Source: Pleurodeles waltl | Taxonomy: Eukaryota; Chordata; Amphibia; Caudata; Salamandridae | DNA length: 64,000 nt | Direction: 5' to 3' | Assembly: GCF_031143425.1 (NCBI RefSeq) | Contig: NC_090445.1 | Span: 818,808,817-818,872,816, forward strand | Part shown: positions 34,096-46,289 of the stretch, piece after piece | Numbering within the stretch: the stretch's first letter is position 1 | How the letters are laid out: each line of letters starts with the position of its first letter | Translations under genes and position numbers: made by a program | The notes under the pieces: generated by a model | Database searches by the model: none | What the model was told of the DNA's origin: nothing | What the model saw: the letters and a program-made list of their open reading frames with translations, nothing else

Positions 34096-35400
34096 ATGGA
34101 TCCATCTTTAAACACCGCCCTTCTGCCAACCACTGACTCAGCTCTTAGGAATACTTCTCCTCACAGCTTCCCACCCTCTATGACTTGCTCGGTGGGTCAA
34201 AATTCTGACTCTGACTCTCTGCTTGGAGAGGCTAGAAACCTGGACCCGGACCTGGATTTAAATCTGCAGTTAATGAATAAAGTTAACCCACCTCAGAACC
34301 AATTGGCCTCGAGCTGTAACTCCGAAGCTAATCACAGCCAGGCTCTGGATATGGGCGCAGGCTCCCAGCTACTGTATCCTCTGTTTGGTGGACTGGCGAA
34401 GGGCCAAAAAGTTGTTGCTGCCCCACTGACTAGTGACTCTGCTCCTCAGGCAAACAGCTCCCTACTCGATCTATCCCGCGAGTCCTGAGAGTCAATTTCT
34501 GCATCAGGGATAAGTACTACAGCCGCCCCCCCATAGAACTCCTCTGTTAATGGACCCTCTGAATTGGCCCAAGATCAGCTGAACTTACAAGCAGGTTTTT
34601 TTTCCCATGCACCTAGAGACAAGGCAAGCTCCGATACCCCTTCAGAAAATTTGCTCCTTCAGATCTTAATTGAGTTAAAAGCTTTGACAAATTCGCAAAA
34701 TGAGGCAAACCAGAGAACAGAATCGCAATTGAATTTAATTTCTAGTAAATACAGCAACATAATTTACGTATCAAGGAGGTCGAAGAGCAAGTGTCTGATC
34801 TGGAGGATGCCCACATCTCTGTGGAACCGTCAGTGGCAAAGTAGCAAGCAGATTTGTTAGACTTACAGATTTGGCTAGATAATGCGGAGAATCGCTCACG
34901 CAGATCTAGCCTGAGATTTACAGGAATTCCTGAAGGGAGGAAAAATGGACAGACTGTCACAAATTTAATTACGGATCTTATCCTGCATCATGTGCTTTCT
35001 TAACCAGCGGATAAACATTTTGATCTTACCATCATGCGGGCCCATCGGGTTCCTGCAGTACAGCCACCCCATGCAAAGTATCCTCAAACTATTCTCGTAA
35101 ATTTTGGTGACTTTCGTGTCAATGAACGCATCCTTCAACAAGCGATTAAGAGTAAAATACATCAGGTCCCTGGCGATTTTGCCTTCAAAATTTTCTCAGA
35201 TATGTCGGTGGCGGCTGCACATCGGAGGAGAACTGAAAGGGATGATTCTGGTATTCCACAAAGCTGGCGCTCCGGCAGAACTTGTACAGCAATCTAAACT
35301 TAAAGTGTTTTTTTAGGGACATTCTAATCTTATTCATACAGTTGATGCTGCTAAGACTTTGTTGCATTCAATTCAAAAGCAGTCTGGGTGGGGGGGCTAA
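34096..35400 (+). pseudogene. LINE ORF1 protein (RNA chaperone), broken
   Basis: Starts at the ATG of MDPSLNTALLPTTDSALRN, runs through a low-complexity N-terminal part, reaches a stop at 34486-34488, then a coiled-coil-like helix (LLLQILIELKALTNSQNEAN, about 34650-34720). An L1 ORF1 RNA-recognition part follows: RFTGIPEG at about 34915, IMRAHRVPAVQPPHAKYPQT and ILVNFGDFRVNERILQQAIK at 35030-35160. It ends near 35400 with LLHSIQKQSGW. ORF1 proteins form trimers that coat LINE RNA. At least two frameshifts are present. Confidence 0.8.
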
Positions 35401-35861
35401 AAGGGAGGGGAAAATATGAATAGGAGAGGGGGAGAGGAGGACAGATTATGCACTAGGAGGGGGAATGTTGTTTGAGAAAGGTGGATTTCACAGAGTGTAA
35501 ATCTAATGCGTTACTATGGCACTTACATTCCAGTCCCTTTGGAGCCTATGGTATAGGGCGCCATGCCAAGGCACCCGATTTGGGAAGGATGGGGCTAGGG
35601 GGTAAGGGGTGGCCCCGGATTGCTCAGATGGGAGGGCCCCAGGAGCTGGCCACCTAAGGGTGGAGATAGGGGTTTTGGGCAGGTGTTGGGACGGCTGGCA
35701 AGGGGTACAGGATCCCGGTTTTCCACACTAAATCCTAGCTGCGCACAATTCAGAATGATTAAGGTTACAAACTGGGTGATATTATTTGGACCAGGCCAAT
35801 GCTCGAATTCCCTGGTGGGTTCAGATCACGTGCTTCTTCGGCTATTTTTTATGAGAACCCA

Positions 35862-38800
35862 ATGGCAAGGTTGAACTTCTCATTAAGAATAGTTTCCTGG
35901 AATGTCAACGGCTTAAATAATCGGAGGAAAAGGTCTGTAATTGAAGAGAGGGTAACTGCCCTAAATCCATCGGTTATTCTATTACAGGAAACTCATATCC
36001 CAGCTAAAAAAGTTGCGGGCTTCCACATGTTTAAAAAGTTTGCCAATTTTAAGGTGGTTGCCGCAGCCCCAGCAGCTCACGGAGGCGTGGCGGTCATTTT
36101 GGCTAGAGGCCTTAATGCTCGGGCACTTGACTTTCTCTGCGATCCCGAAGGATGATGGTGCTGGGTGCACTGTTTAATTGCTAAAGAAAGATTTATCTTC
36201 TTTCGTTTTTATGCACCCTTGCTAGATGACCCCGCCCCTTTCGTAGGACTGTTTCAATCCCTGTTGCAACTATTAGGTAAAATTATTATTGGTGGGGATT
36301 CTAACTTTCTTCAGGATCCATTTTTGGACACTACTGTTAGGGGTAAGAAACAACAAAAGCCCAGAGTTGCCAAAATCTTTAAAGACTATAAGTGTTGATG
36401 CTTTGTGATCCTTGGAGAATGAGTGCCCCAAACGAGAGAGAGTATACGTGCATCTCAACCCTGTTTAAAAGCGCCTCCCACATTGATTTTTTTCTGATCT
36501 CTAAAACATTGCGTTTTAAGACTCAGTCGGTGCGGCACTCTGGCTTATCTGACCATGCCTCCCTGGTGCTGGAAGTGTCTCTTTTTTCAGATGTCTCCAA
36601 GCCGCAGCCTAGAAGGTGGGTCTTTAACCAACAGCTCCTTCAAGATGAGGGATGGGTACAGATCTCCAAGGACAAAATAAGTTAAATTTCAAATTTAATC
36701 AGGGATCTTCAACTCCGGCTATAGTCTGGGATTCGTTTAAGGCCTTTTTCAGGGGTTTGGTCATCTCCAAGGAAGCAGCAGACAAATCTTCCCAGAGACA
36801 GCAAGCCAGGGCTCTGGAAGAGGCAGTGCAAAGGTGTTTAACTACTTACCTACATGCCCCCATGGAAAACAATAGACAGTCTTTTGAATTAGCTAAAAAA
36901 AGCACTGGCCAACATTTTGTTTTAAGAAGGTTGATATAGGATATCAGGCTCATAGGCAAAAGGTATATGAAGAGAGTAATTTCACAGGCAAATTCCTGGC
37001 ATGGCAGGCTCGGGATCAAATTGCTGGCAATATGATACATGCATTGAGATGCCCTGTCACCGGGGTTAGGCATACTGACCCCAGAGTTGTGGATGAAATT
37101 ATGCTTGAACAGTATAGGCAAATTTACAGCCATGCTCCAGTTATTGACCCCAGGACCATTAGGAATTCCTGGGGAAACTGGATATTCCTAGTCTTACAGA
37201 AGAAGACAGCAATGCTCTAATACAGCCATTTACGAAGTTAGAACTCCTTGAGGTTGTCAAGAACCTCCCCATGGGGAAGGCTTGTGGACCTGATGGCTTT
37301 CCAGCTGAATTCTATAAAGGTTTCATTAAAGTAGTCACTGGCGATTTTTTGTCTTTAATTAATGGCCTGCTTAAGGGCGAACAGATTCCCAACTCTCGGC
37401 ACTCGGGAATGTGGTTAGTTTTCCCAAAAAGAATAAGGACAGGGAAAATCCTAATGCATATTGTCCAATCTCTTTGCTAAATACATATTATAAAATTATT
37501 ACAAAACTTCTGGCTAATAGGCTCAATGGGGTTGTCAATAAACTGGTGCATCCTGATCAGAACGGGTTTATTGCTGGTCGGCAACTTGCAACTAATATGC
37601 ACTACTTAGCCGAGGCTCTTGATTATTTCGCTTCTAATAACATTTCTGCCATCATCCTTTTATTAGATGCGGAAAAAGCATTTGATTTTGTTGTGTGGGA
37701 TACACTCTTTGCAATATTGTCTAGCTATAAGGTGCCCTATCAGGTCTCCGCATTAATTCAAAGGCTGTATTCAAACTCTGAAGCCAATATTATTATTAAT
37801 TCCGCTTGTGTTGGTCAACTTCAAGCACAACGTGGGACTCAGCAAGGTTGCCCTTTATCTCCTATACTCTTTGCTCTCTTCATTGAGCCTTTAGTCATTA
37901 AAATCAGACAAAATAATCGGATTCATTCCCCCCTTGAAGTCAATGGGGAGATCAAACTGTATGCTGATGATATCATTATGTTTTTACATGAAGAGAGAAT
38001 CTCCCAGGAAGCGGCTTTTAATGTGTTTGCCAAATTTGAGCAAATTGGTGGCTACAAGATCAATATGAGTAAGACCGATATTATTCTGTGTGGCACTTCT
38101 TCTATTAAACTGCTCCCAGAATTAAGGCACTGTGTGAATGCTATGCCAAAGAGATACCTTGGGATTAACTTTTCAGTCGATATAGGAGACCTGTATGACC
38201 TTAATTACGCCCCGCTGCTCTCGAAAACTCAAGCTCTGCTTGCTCAATGGGGGTCTCTCCTCCTTTCTATATTAGGTCGAATTGCATTGATCAAAATGTC
38301 AGTATTACCATTATTTAACTTTTTGTTCTCAGCCATCCCTTGTGTATTAACATACATTTTTTTTATTTTAAACTGGAGTCTATGTTTCGCCTATATATTT
38401 GGCAAAATCAGAAGGCACGAGCTGCATTAAGCACATTATGCGCGGATAGAGAAAAGGGGGGTTTAGCATTACCCAATTTTAAAGATTATTACTTTGTCTT
38501 TTTTGTGCATTATTTCACTAATTTTAAAGCAGATCAATCTGTAGGCTGTTTGTTCACTAATGACTTTCGTGAATTAATATGCAGGGAGCACGATATTCCG
38601 AATCCAGCACTTTTGGTGCAATCTCCAAAAAGAGCTCGCTATAAGATTCCTAAATGGCTCTTTAAAAGAAAATCAGATTTATTTAGAAGATATTCAAACC
38701 CATATTTGCATTTTTACATTCCTCTTGCACAGTTTACGCTACGCTCTGGCGCTCAGCTCAATTCAGACGTAGTAAGGAAATGGGAGCATGCAGGATTTAG

Positions 38801-39620
38801 TAGAATTGGGGATTTTCGCTTTAATGACAACTGGGAAATTCCCTTAAACATTCAGATGGTTGTCCCAAATAATTTCCTTTTGGTGGGATCCTATAACACT
38901 ATGCTTCACAGTTTAAGGGATTTGGATATCGATTTAATCATTAATACTCAGGCGTTAGTTGGCGAATTGGTTGACCACCCTGGGATAAGGCGTGCAGGTA
39001 CATGGAGAAGGCTAGTCTGGAGAGGGATAAGGTTGATCTCGGGGCAAAGGTGGCAAGAAAATGGGTCCGCCAGGAGGTCCTTGACCTCTCAAGAGAGTGC
39101 TGGGAGAGGATTAATCATTTAAAGTTTACAGTACTTAGAGGTGCAAATTATTTTTTAGTAAATGGCTACTATAGCGAGCCCCGCAAACCTTATCCCGTGT
39201 GGTGCCTAGCTGTCCTGATCTCTGCTTTCGTTGTAAGGCAGTAGGGGTGGCGGGTCGGATACATGTGATTGGGACATGTCAGTTCATACAGGAATACTAG
39301 GATGGAATATTCAAGATGTTAACAACTATGGCTCAGGTTATTATAACTCCCGGTGTATTCGGTTGATGTGCTTGGGTTTCGACCCCAAGGCAAGGCTCCC
39401 ATCTAGGTGGGAAAAAACTCATTTTTATCGCCACGGTGGTTGCTAGATCTCTCCTGTTAAGAAACTGGCGATCTGAGTTATCTCCCACCCCTAAAGAATG
39501 GCTGAGTAAAATGATGCAAGTCAGAAATCAGGAAATGAGATATGTTAGGAGAATACGAAGTGGTAAAAAGTTTTTCCTGATCTGGGGTGAACTCTTTTTA
39601 GGCAATCATTGGTAAATCTC
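35862..39620 (+). pseudogene. LINE ORF2 protein: endonuclease and reverse transcriptase, broken
   Basis: Begins MARLNFSLRIVSWNVNGLNN (SWNVNGL is the L1 endonuclease start), then ILLQETHIP, GGDSNF and LSDHASLVLEV near 36560. RT follows with GKACGPDGFPAEFYK (37274), RGTQQGCPLSPILFALFIEPL (about 37840) and the catalytic YADDIIMFL (37965). The C-terminal part has REKGGLALPNFKDYY (38450) and a decayed cysteine-rich end with CFRCKAVG near 39225. The longest intact piece is 37411-38430. A stop at about 36153 and several frameshifts inactivate it. The YADD box and CPLSP.LF motif place it in the L1/Tx1 group. Confidence 0.92.
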
Positions 39621-39827
39621 TTCTGGGTTAAATCACCTAATGAATGTGCGTAGCTACCTAGTTTGCTTCTATCTGTCTAGAGCTTTCTCTCTGGAAACCA
39701 TTGGTGAAGTTATTCAAGACAAAATATGGAATTGCAATGTTTTATTTTTTCTGTTATCTTGGTGGATCCTGATGAAAATCCAATAAAAAGAAATTTAAAA
39801 AAAGAGAAAAAACAAAATAGTCATTGA

Positions 39828-40111
39828 ATGACCTTGTGTTGTTTTGTTTATATATATCACAAAACTCAATAAACAGATAAAAAAAAGACACAAACCCACA
39901 TTTTTAAACCAGCACTGGCAAAGCCAACATCTCAGGTCTAAAAGGCCTAGCTATCACCTTTGACAATGCTTTTTGGCATCAATACACATGTGCATGCATG
40001 TCCAGCAATCTTGAAATGTTTTTTCTATTAAAGAAAACTCATTCCAAGGTGGCCACTGATGTCTGAGTCATGATGATAGACAGCTAAAGGTATTTGTATG
40101 TGAAAAGACGT
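39828..40111. other. Flank of the LINE, no feature seen
   Basis: Short AT-rich sequence between the LINE target duplication and the MITE. Confidence 0.5.
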
Positions 40112-40279
40112 AGGGCCTGATTTAGATCCTGGTGGGGGGATTACTCCATCACAAATGGGACAGATATCCTATCTGCCGTATTACGATCGCCATAGGATAT
40201 TATGGGATTGTGATAGAGAGGATGAGATATCATGTTTGTGACAGAGTAATCCCCTCTGCAAGTATTTAAATCAGGCCCT
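40112..40279. mobile_element. Short MITE, AGGGCCTGATTTA ends
   Basis: AGGGCCTGATTTAGATCCTG at the left pairs with CAAGTATTTAAATCAGGCCCT at the right. Further in, GATTACTCCATCACAAA pairs with TTTGTGACAGAGTAATC. The 168-bp unit is almost wholly self-complementary and non-coding. The parent transposon family was not determined. Confidence 0.85.
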
Positions 40280-40539
40280 CATTGTCAGCTTAGAGTGGGT
40301 TTAGAAACTGCCCATTGCTTACCATTATTGATTGGCTTTATCATTATTCTTGTTTAGTTGCTTTTTATTTGTCAACTTATGTGGGATTTATTCCTCTTCT
40401 TGTGTTTGTCCCTCCCCTGGAGTATGGGTGCAGTAATCGTGGATGCATTACTCGTGTCCCTTACTTCCCACTTTTAAAGCATTACTGTTTTCTTTTTGGT
40501 TAAGTGTTGTCCAGCTGTCCCTCTTGTGTATACTCTTCC

Positions 40540-40975
40540 CTCCTCGGCCAAGGTCAGTGTTGCTCTTTCGCCCATGTGCTTTTCACCCGCCCACCTCCAA
40601 GTTGTGCTTGCCCTGGTGTGCCTCTCCTCTGTGTTGCTTTATAGCTTGTTTGCTTCCCCCAACAGCTCCATGTTCTTCTAACCAGTGTGCTTCTTCCCCA
40701 CACTCTACGTTCCCCTATCAACTATGTTTCTTCTTTCCCCTCTGTATAGCTTTCCCTACCTGCGCCCTCAGTGTTACTTCTCCCCCCATCCTCCCTGGTG
40801 CTTTAGCCCTGTGTTTCTTCTCCCTTTCTCACTGCTTACATCCCCCATCTGCACTCTGCACGTTGTTTCCTCCCACTCCACCCTGTCTTGCTTCTCCCCA
40901 CTCCACACTGTCTTGCTTCTCCCCACCCAGGCCCCCACCTGTGTTGCTTGCCCCCACCTGTGTCTCAAACAAAAA
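40540..40975. repeat. Pyrimidine-rich minisatellite
   Basis: Degenerate units built of TGCTTCTCCCCAC and CCCACCTGTGTTGC; two clear 30-base units sit at 40880-40935. Frames crossing it (40443-41105) are rich in P, C, S and F and are by-products of the repeat. From 40976 to 41215 I see nothing. Confidence 0.7.
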
Positions 40976-41215
40976 GGAAAAAAAAACTTTTATCCTACTT
41001 CTATTTTTTTATTTACTATTTATTTGTAGTCCTTATGTAGGTGTATGCATGCCTACGGTAAGATGCAGGCAGACATGTAATAGTGCTTTTTTGTATATAT
41101 TTTAGCGATGTTGTACACCATTGCTAAAAACCATTAGCAACGCCAATAAGTACAAAAGTCGCGACCTATTGGCTTTGCCAATGCTTAATATTTGGTAGAT
41201 GGCCAAAAAAGGAAT

Positions 41216-41553
41216 CCATCAGCCTGTTAGCACTTTGTGGCATTCGAAAACTCAAAGACAAAGTAAAAATATTTCAAAAGGGTGAAGAAAATGAGTGTCC
41301 TTTAAGCACATGCACTCCCATAACACAAAGATATTAAAATGACACTTTTGATATGTGCATCAGCCTGTTAGCACTTTGAAGTATCCGAAAACTCAAAGAC
41401 ACAAAGGAAAAATATTACAAAAGGGTGAAGAAAATGAGTGTCCTTTGTGAAAGGATAAAGAAGAGTCCACAAGGTACAGAGGAACAAATGGGAGAAGAAG
41501 CACATGCACTCCTATCAAACAAAGCTATTCAAATTACATTTTTGATATGTGTT
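41216..41553. repeat. Direct tandem duplication of about 140/195 bp
   Basis: CATCAGCCTGTTAGCACTTT starts both copies (41216 and 41358). Both continue through AAAAGGGTGAAGAAAATGAG and end with TTTTGATATGTG. The right copy has about 50 bases more after GTGTCCTTT. Confidence 0.88.
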
Positions 41554-43640
41554 TCTCAACACAGGTTACTTTGAGATGCATTTGCACTTGCCCTCCACAC
41601 ACTACTCTGCACGGGAAAAAGGGTCAAGTCATCAGAACAAGACTGATATGTGGGTAGAAAGCTAGTTAAAAAGGCATGTTTAGTAAAAAAATTCTAATTG
41701 TCAGAAAAGAAATACTGTCTGTGAAGCATTATCACTCTTCCCATCTTCGCCTCGCTCTCGCTAGAGAGCTCTGCCACTTGTGACAATGGGCGATGTCAGC
41801 TGCAGCTTTCCAGGGAGAGGGGGAAAGCCAGCAGCTGACCTGCGCTCCTCCGCAGGGCTCCTGGTGGAGCTGGGAGCCAAACACCGAAGGCTGTGCTGCA
41901 GGGGACAGCGGTACACTAGCGCTCTTAGGTGCTTCTATAGGCCACAATCAATCAGTCATGACTGCTTCTGCAAATCTCCGATATCAGTGTCAAAGTTTAT
42001 CTGGATTCAGCACACTGGTCAGTAAAGTTTATGACATCTCAGGCACTGGTCCCACGTTCCACACAGTAAAATTACTAATAATGAGACTTAGGCTTTTCAA
42101 TTCTCATTCATGACGTTGATCCTGTTGCAACCTATATTCCAACTGTTGCTCAAGCGAGTGCCTATCTACACTTCTTGTATTTAAGAACGGCCTTGGCCGG
42201 GCCCATATGAATGCTTTCCTGACAACTGTACATTTGAGATGGTGCTTCCAAGCCACAGGAACTGTACTGGTATTCACCAGTGTGCATACTACTACTACTA
42301 ATATCCCCCCCCCCCCAGGTAAAAGTGTCTTTATGTTTTCCTTTCAGTATATTGATTTTTTTTCTCTTGTCGTATAATTGACTCATCACAGTAACCAGGA
42401 AGTTAGACCAGCCATAAAGTTTTAGTGGACAAGGGTTTCCCACCCATTCCTTGGAAAAGGTAGAAGGAAGAATTCCTTACGCACCCTGGTTACTGTTGAT
42501 GCCAACAAAGTGCATAATTGAGAAAAGGAAGGACAACCTTCTCCATTGCTTGAGGTTAGAAAAGAAAGAAATGTTCAGGACCCTTCCAAAGGTAGACACA
42601 CCAAAAGGTGAAGAAGAGAATGATTTCTTTCAGGAAGCAGTAATTAGGTTATAGAGCTCTTTCAAACCCATCATTACAATCACTCCGCAAAGGTACCATT
42701 TCTATACTCAGAGGCAAAAGGAAGGCTAGGCTGTCAAATAATTTCTAACAGTTCTAAGAAGACTGTCAACCACTCGTAACTCTAGAACAGCCTTTGATGA
42801 AATATTGAGAGATTAACTAATGATAAATACAAACAACAAAAGAATCCAACAAACACTGGCGGTCACTGGGGCACTAATCATGAGGATAGTGTAAAAACAG
42901 TTAAATAAATAGAGCAGTCTGTGTCCTGGCTGAGGGAAGTGAGGAAAAAAGACATAATAAGAATGGAATAAGTAACAAACAGAAGAACACTGGAAGCAAA
43001 CTTGAGCACAAAATTAACTGCTACCAGTGCGATATTACTTCTCACGTTGAGTTTTAAAAAGGGTGCCCAGAAACAAAGAGTGTAACATCCGTGGGCATTC
43101 TGGACATTTTGGAAATTCACCCTAAAGATAAAGGAAACATAGTTGTAAATCCAAAGCTGCTCAAGTTTTGGAAAAATCACAGGCTGGTGGCCATAGGCAA
43201 GACCATAAATCAGAAGTCGTTACTATGGTCCTGGTTGCTAAAGAAGTGAATTGCATTGATGGAGGTGGTTGTGACAATCCTCATATGTGTGTCCTATAAG
43301 TGCGGGGAAAGGACAGTTATGGCATACTTGGAAACTGGACATCAAGGCTGTGCCTTCTGACAATGGCAAATTAATTCCATGAGTTATGTCCACCCAATGT
43401 TCAGTTCAAGGGGAGATCAGCAATGGTAGACATTGCATTTGGAGTAACAAATTAAACATAAGGGCAGATCAGAAGCTAATCATGCACATTTTATTCCCTA
43501 GAGGAATTTTCTCTTTAACATTTGCATAGACAGATAGTGTTTGAAACTGCATAAATAGTAGTGTTTTTAAGTCTTGTATGTCCTGAGATATAGAAACCAG
43601 AATGTAGACTACTCATTTGATTTGCCTTGCCCAGCAAATG
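41554..43640. other. Unassigned sequence, 2.1 kb
   Basis: No coding or repeat feature recognised apart from a run of Cs at 42306-42318. Frames at 41780-42113 and 42162-42443 show no domain. Confidence 0.45.
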
Positions 43641-43723
43641 ACCAGGAAGAAACCTTTGAGTAAGACACTTGCATTGTTGCTTGAGTTTTGAGGGACATGG
43701 TGCTGAATCAGGTTAAGAAGTAT

Positions 43724-45060
43724 GGGCCCTCATTATGACATTGGCGGTCTTTTTGGAAGACCACCATGCTACGAGTCAGAGACCGAAAACCGCCAGATTA
43801 CAGCCACAAACCCGACACTACTAGGCCTGCCGAGGGTGGGAGAGAGGCAGTTTCACCACCAGCACTGCCACGCTGCAATTACGATCAGTAATATGGCACG
43901 GCAGTCCTTGCACAGCGGTGCCATAATGGCGGTGGAAGCACTGACATCCACCTCCTCCCGGACCACACAGGTAGGTGGAGCGACCGAATGGGGGGGTGTT
44001 AGGTGCATGTGTGTGGTGTGTGCATGAATGTGTGCAAGCATGTGTGTGTGTGTCGGAATGGGTGCGCATGCGTGTGTGACTACGTGTGTGGAGGGGGTGT
44101 GTGTGTATGAATGCGGAGAGGGATGTGTATGAATGTGGAGGAGGTGGGGGTGTGTATGAATGCAGAGGGGGATGTGTATGTGTATGAATGCAGAGGGGGT
44201 GTGTATGAATTCGGAGGGTGTGGGTATGTGTGAGAGCGAGAGGGAGTACATGTATGTCAGTGTGAGAGCAAGTGGGGGTGCGTGTATGTCAGTGTGAGAG
44301 TGAGGAGGGGTGTTTGTATGTATGTGTGCGGTTGGGTGGTGGGGTGTCTGCAAGTGTGCGGTTGGGTGGGGGTGTTTGCAACTGTGCAGTAGGGGGTGTT
44401 GTGTGCGTGTGTGTGCATGTATGTGTAGCAGTATGGGTGTGCATGTGTGTATGTATGTGTGCATGTGTGTCTCAATGCAAGCGTAGGGAAGAGGGTGTTG
44501 AGGTGCGAGTGAGTAGGTGTGTAGATTGGGATGCATGCGAGTAGGGGTGTTTGTATGGGTGCGTGCAAGCAAGTGGATGTGTGGGGGTGCGTGTATGAAG
44601 GTGTGTTGAGTGGGGGTGCGTGTCTATTTGTGTTTGGTTGGGTGGGGTGGGTGTCTGTGTTTGGTTGGGAGAGGTTGTGTGTCTGCAAGTGTGTGGGGGG
44701 GGGGGTGTCCGCAAGTGTGTGGACGTGTGGGCATGCGTGTGCTGACGACAGGTATGAGAATTCCTGTCGCCGGGTGCATTACTGCCAGGGTTTACATGGC
44801 AGGGCAACTGCCGCGAAAAGCCTTGCGGCTTGCTGCCTCCTAATATGGCAGGTGGTCTTAGGCCTGCCGCTGTCCCGGAGCAGCTCACCGCCAGCCGTGC
44901 CGGTCCGACTGCGCTGGCAGGACTGGTGGCATTGTGGCGGTTTGGTTACGGCCAAACCGCCGAACTTGTAATGCGGCGGTCTTTATCACCAGGTACACAG
45001 TGGTTAGACTGCCACTGCAAGTGTGGCGGTCTTGAGGCCGCCACACTCGTAATGAGGCCC
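43724..45060. mobile_element. TG-rich MITE inserted in Gypsy pol, TAT duplication
   Basis: The ends GGGCCCTCATTATGACATTG and ...CACTCGTAATGAGGCCC are inverted repeats. TAT lies on both sides (43721-43723 and 45061-45063). GGCGGTC/GACCGCC motifs near both ends recall the MITE at 19347-19973. The interior is a long TG-rich tract. No transposase is present. Confidence 0.85.
44000..44735. repeat. TG-rich microsatellite/minisatellite
   Basis: Long degenerate TGTGTG, TGTATGAATG and TGAGAG runs. Frames through it on both strands (for example 43853-44572, rich in H, T and P) only reflect the repeat. Confidence 0.9.
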
Positions 45061-45063
45061 TAT

Positions 45064-45570
45064 GTTCGTGACGGATGTTTAGTGTAAAGGAATCTTGTGG
45101 GTCCTATATTTGTTTTTCCACATATCTTTGGAGCTTAGTGTGGCTGAAAACCTTGTTTTCTATAAGGAAAAGGACAAATGTGTTTCTCCAGAAAGTGTGA
45201 ATAATACCATTCTATAGGCATGCTACCAAGATCTCATATGCATGTCTACGGTGCAAAACTTGTTGCGAAACCACTTTGGGAGACCTAATATTGGTTCTGA
45301 GGGTGATTGTTTTGTTAGAAATAGTGATATGTGTGGTAAGTGAGATGCAAATTTTAGGAACATTGCTGCCTCTATGCAGCCTGTGCCGTGGACTCTCAAT
45401 GTGAGGCAATATTAGTCAAAGTGGCCAAAAGACAAGTTTGTTGAAAGAAGTGCTACTTCTGAAGTATTATATTTTCTCATAGAAATTTTTAGCAGGGAAG
45501 GATTTCCAGAGACAGTCATTGCCGATAATTGGGTGCAATTCATGTTGCGTAACATGTCTGAGTTCCTGGT
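45064..45570 (+). pseudogene. Gypsy integrase, zinc-finger and core start
   Basis: Read over several frames: VRDG at the MITE boundary, LSVAENLVFYKEKDKCVSPESV near 45135-45200, a decayed zinc-finger stretch with FVRNSDMCGK near 45315-45345, the PVPW-type hinge at about 45385, then SKWPKDKFVERSATSEVLYF and REGFPETVIADNWVQFMLRN at 45500-45555. The last is the integrase core block (normally G-F-P-E...D-N-G), with W in place of G here. The enzyme would insert element DNA. It is broken by frameshifts and by the repeat following at 45571. Confidence 0.78.
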
Positions 45571-46150
45571 TTTAAATGTAGTGGCGGCTGATAATTTTAG
45601 CGGGAAGCGCAGACGGGACACACATGCACACTCACTCACACCTCTTCGTTTACACACATACATGCACATCTATTCATAACACTCATTCCAAAATATTCAT
45701 ACATTTGCACGCAACAAACATTAAATGAAAATTGCACTTACCCGAGCAGTTCTGCCTCGGAGGTTCCAGGTGGGTTGGTACTGCTGTCTTACCTCATAAG
45801 CAGCAGTCCTTCAATCCTCAAACAGAGTGGGATGGGGTAATTGAAACTTCTGACTCCACCAAACTCTGACGATGAGTCAGAGATTAACGCTTGGCCCTGC
45901 CCACTTTAGGGCTTAAAACTGAAGCGCTCAGGTCCAAGGGAATCAGTAACGCTCCCCCTCAACACAAAGGGGAGGGCCTTGAGGTGCTCAGCCAGGCTTG
46001 AGAGGTAACCACCACAGGTACTGTGACATCTTCAACCCAGTAAGGTTCGGCTCAGGCAGCCCGGAGCATGCGCACTAGCGCACATCTAGCTCCTGGTTGC
46101 CTCACCTGAAAATAAAGTATCTGTCAGGCTGATCTCTCCTCAACCTGACA
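45571..46150. mobile_element. Repeat inserted in the Gypsy integrase
   Basis: At about 45571 the integrase frame stops matching and a different sequence begins, running to about 46150 (GTGGCGGCTGATAATTTTAG to CCTGACACACACTC). It holds CA-rich stretches, a GC-rich middle and GTAAGGTTCGGCTCAGGC. Gypsy-like sequence resumes after it. Edges and family are uncertain. A loosely similar GCGGCTCCTCCGC-type repeat lies at 53310-53585. Confidence 0.5.
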
Positions 46151-46289
46151 CACACTCTTTTTGTTGGGAAAAAGGTCAGGAGGTTAGGACGGGCCATGAC
46201 TGTTTAAAAGCCATTACATATGTGGCTACTGCTCTTATGATAACCATTGTAACTGTCAAGCAAAATGTTTTAACCTTATCTTATCTTAA

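Larger units (their letters stand above)
33600..39816 (+). mobile_element. Full-length L1-type LINE with target-site duplication
   Basis: Flanked by ATAGTCATTGA at 33589-33599 and 39817-39827. It contains a 5' UTR with a CpG-rich start, ORF1 with coiled coil and RNA-binding domain, ORF2 with endonuclease and RT, and a 3' end AATAAAAAGAAATTTAAAA followed by an A-rich tail. Target duplication plus A-rich tail are the marks of target-primed reverse transcription. Stops and frameshifts in both ORFs make it dead, but the full length and the clear duplication suggest moderate age. Confidence 0.93.

Noticed and set aside
40443..41105. 220-residue frame rich in P, C, S and L with hydrophobic stretches
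   Set aside because: It follows a pyrimidine-rich minisatellite; the apparent membrane segments are due to CT-rich codons.
41690..41910. Moderately GC-rich stretch considered as a gene start
   Set aside because: Few CpGs, no splice donor or coding frame matching a known protein.
43853..44688. Long histidine- and threonine-rich minus frames
   Set aside because: They only translate the TG/CA microsatellite inside the MITE and have no domain or start context.
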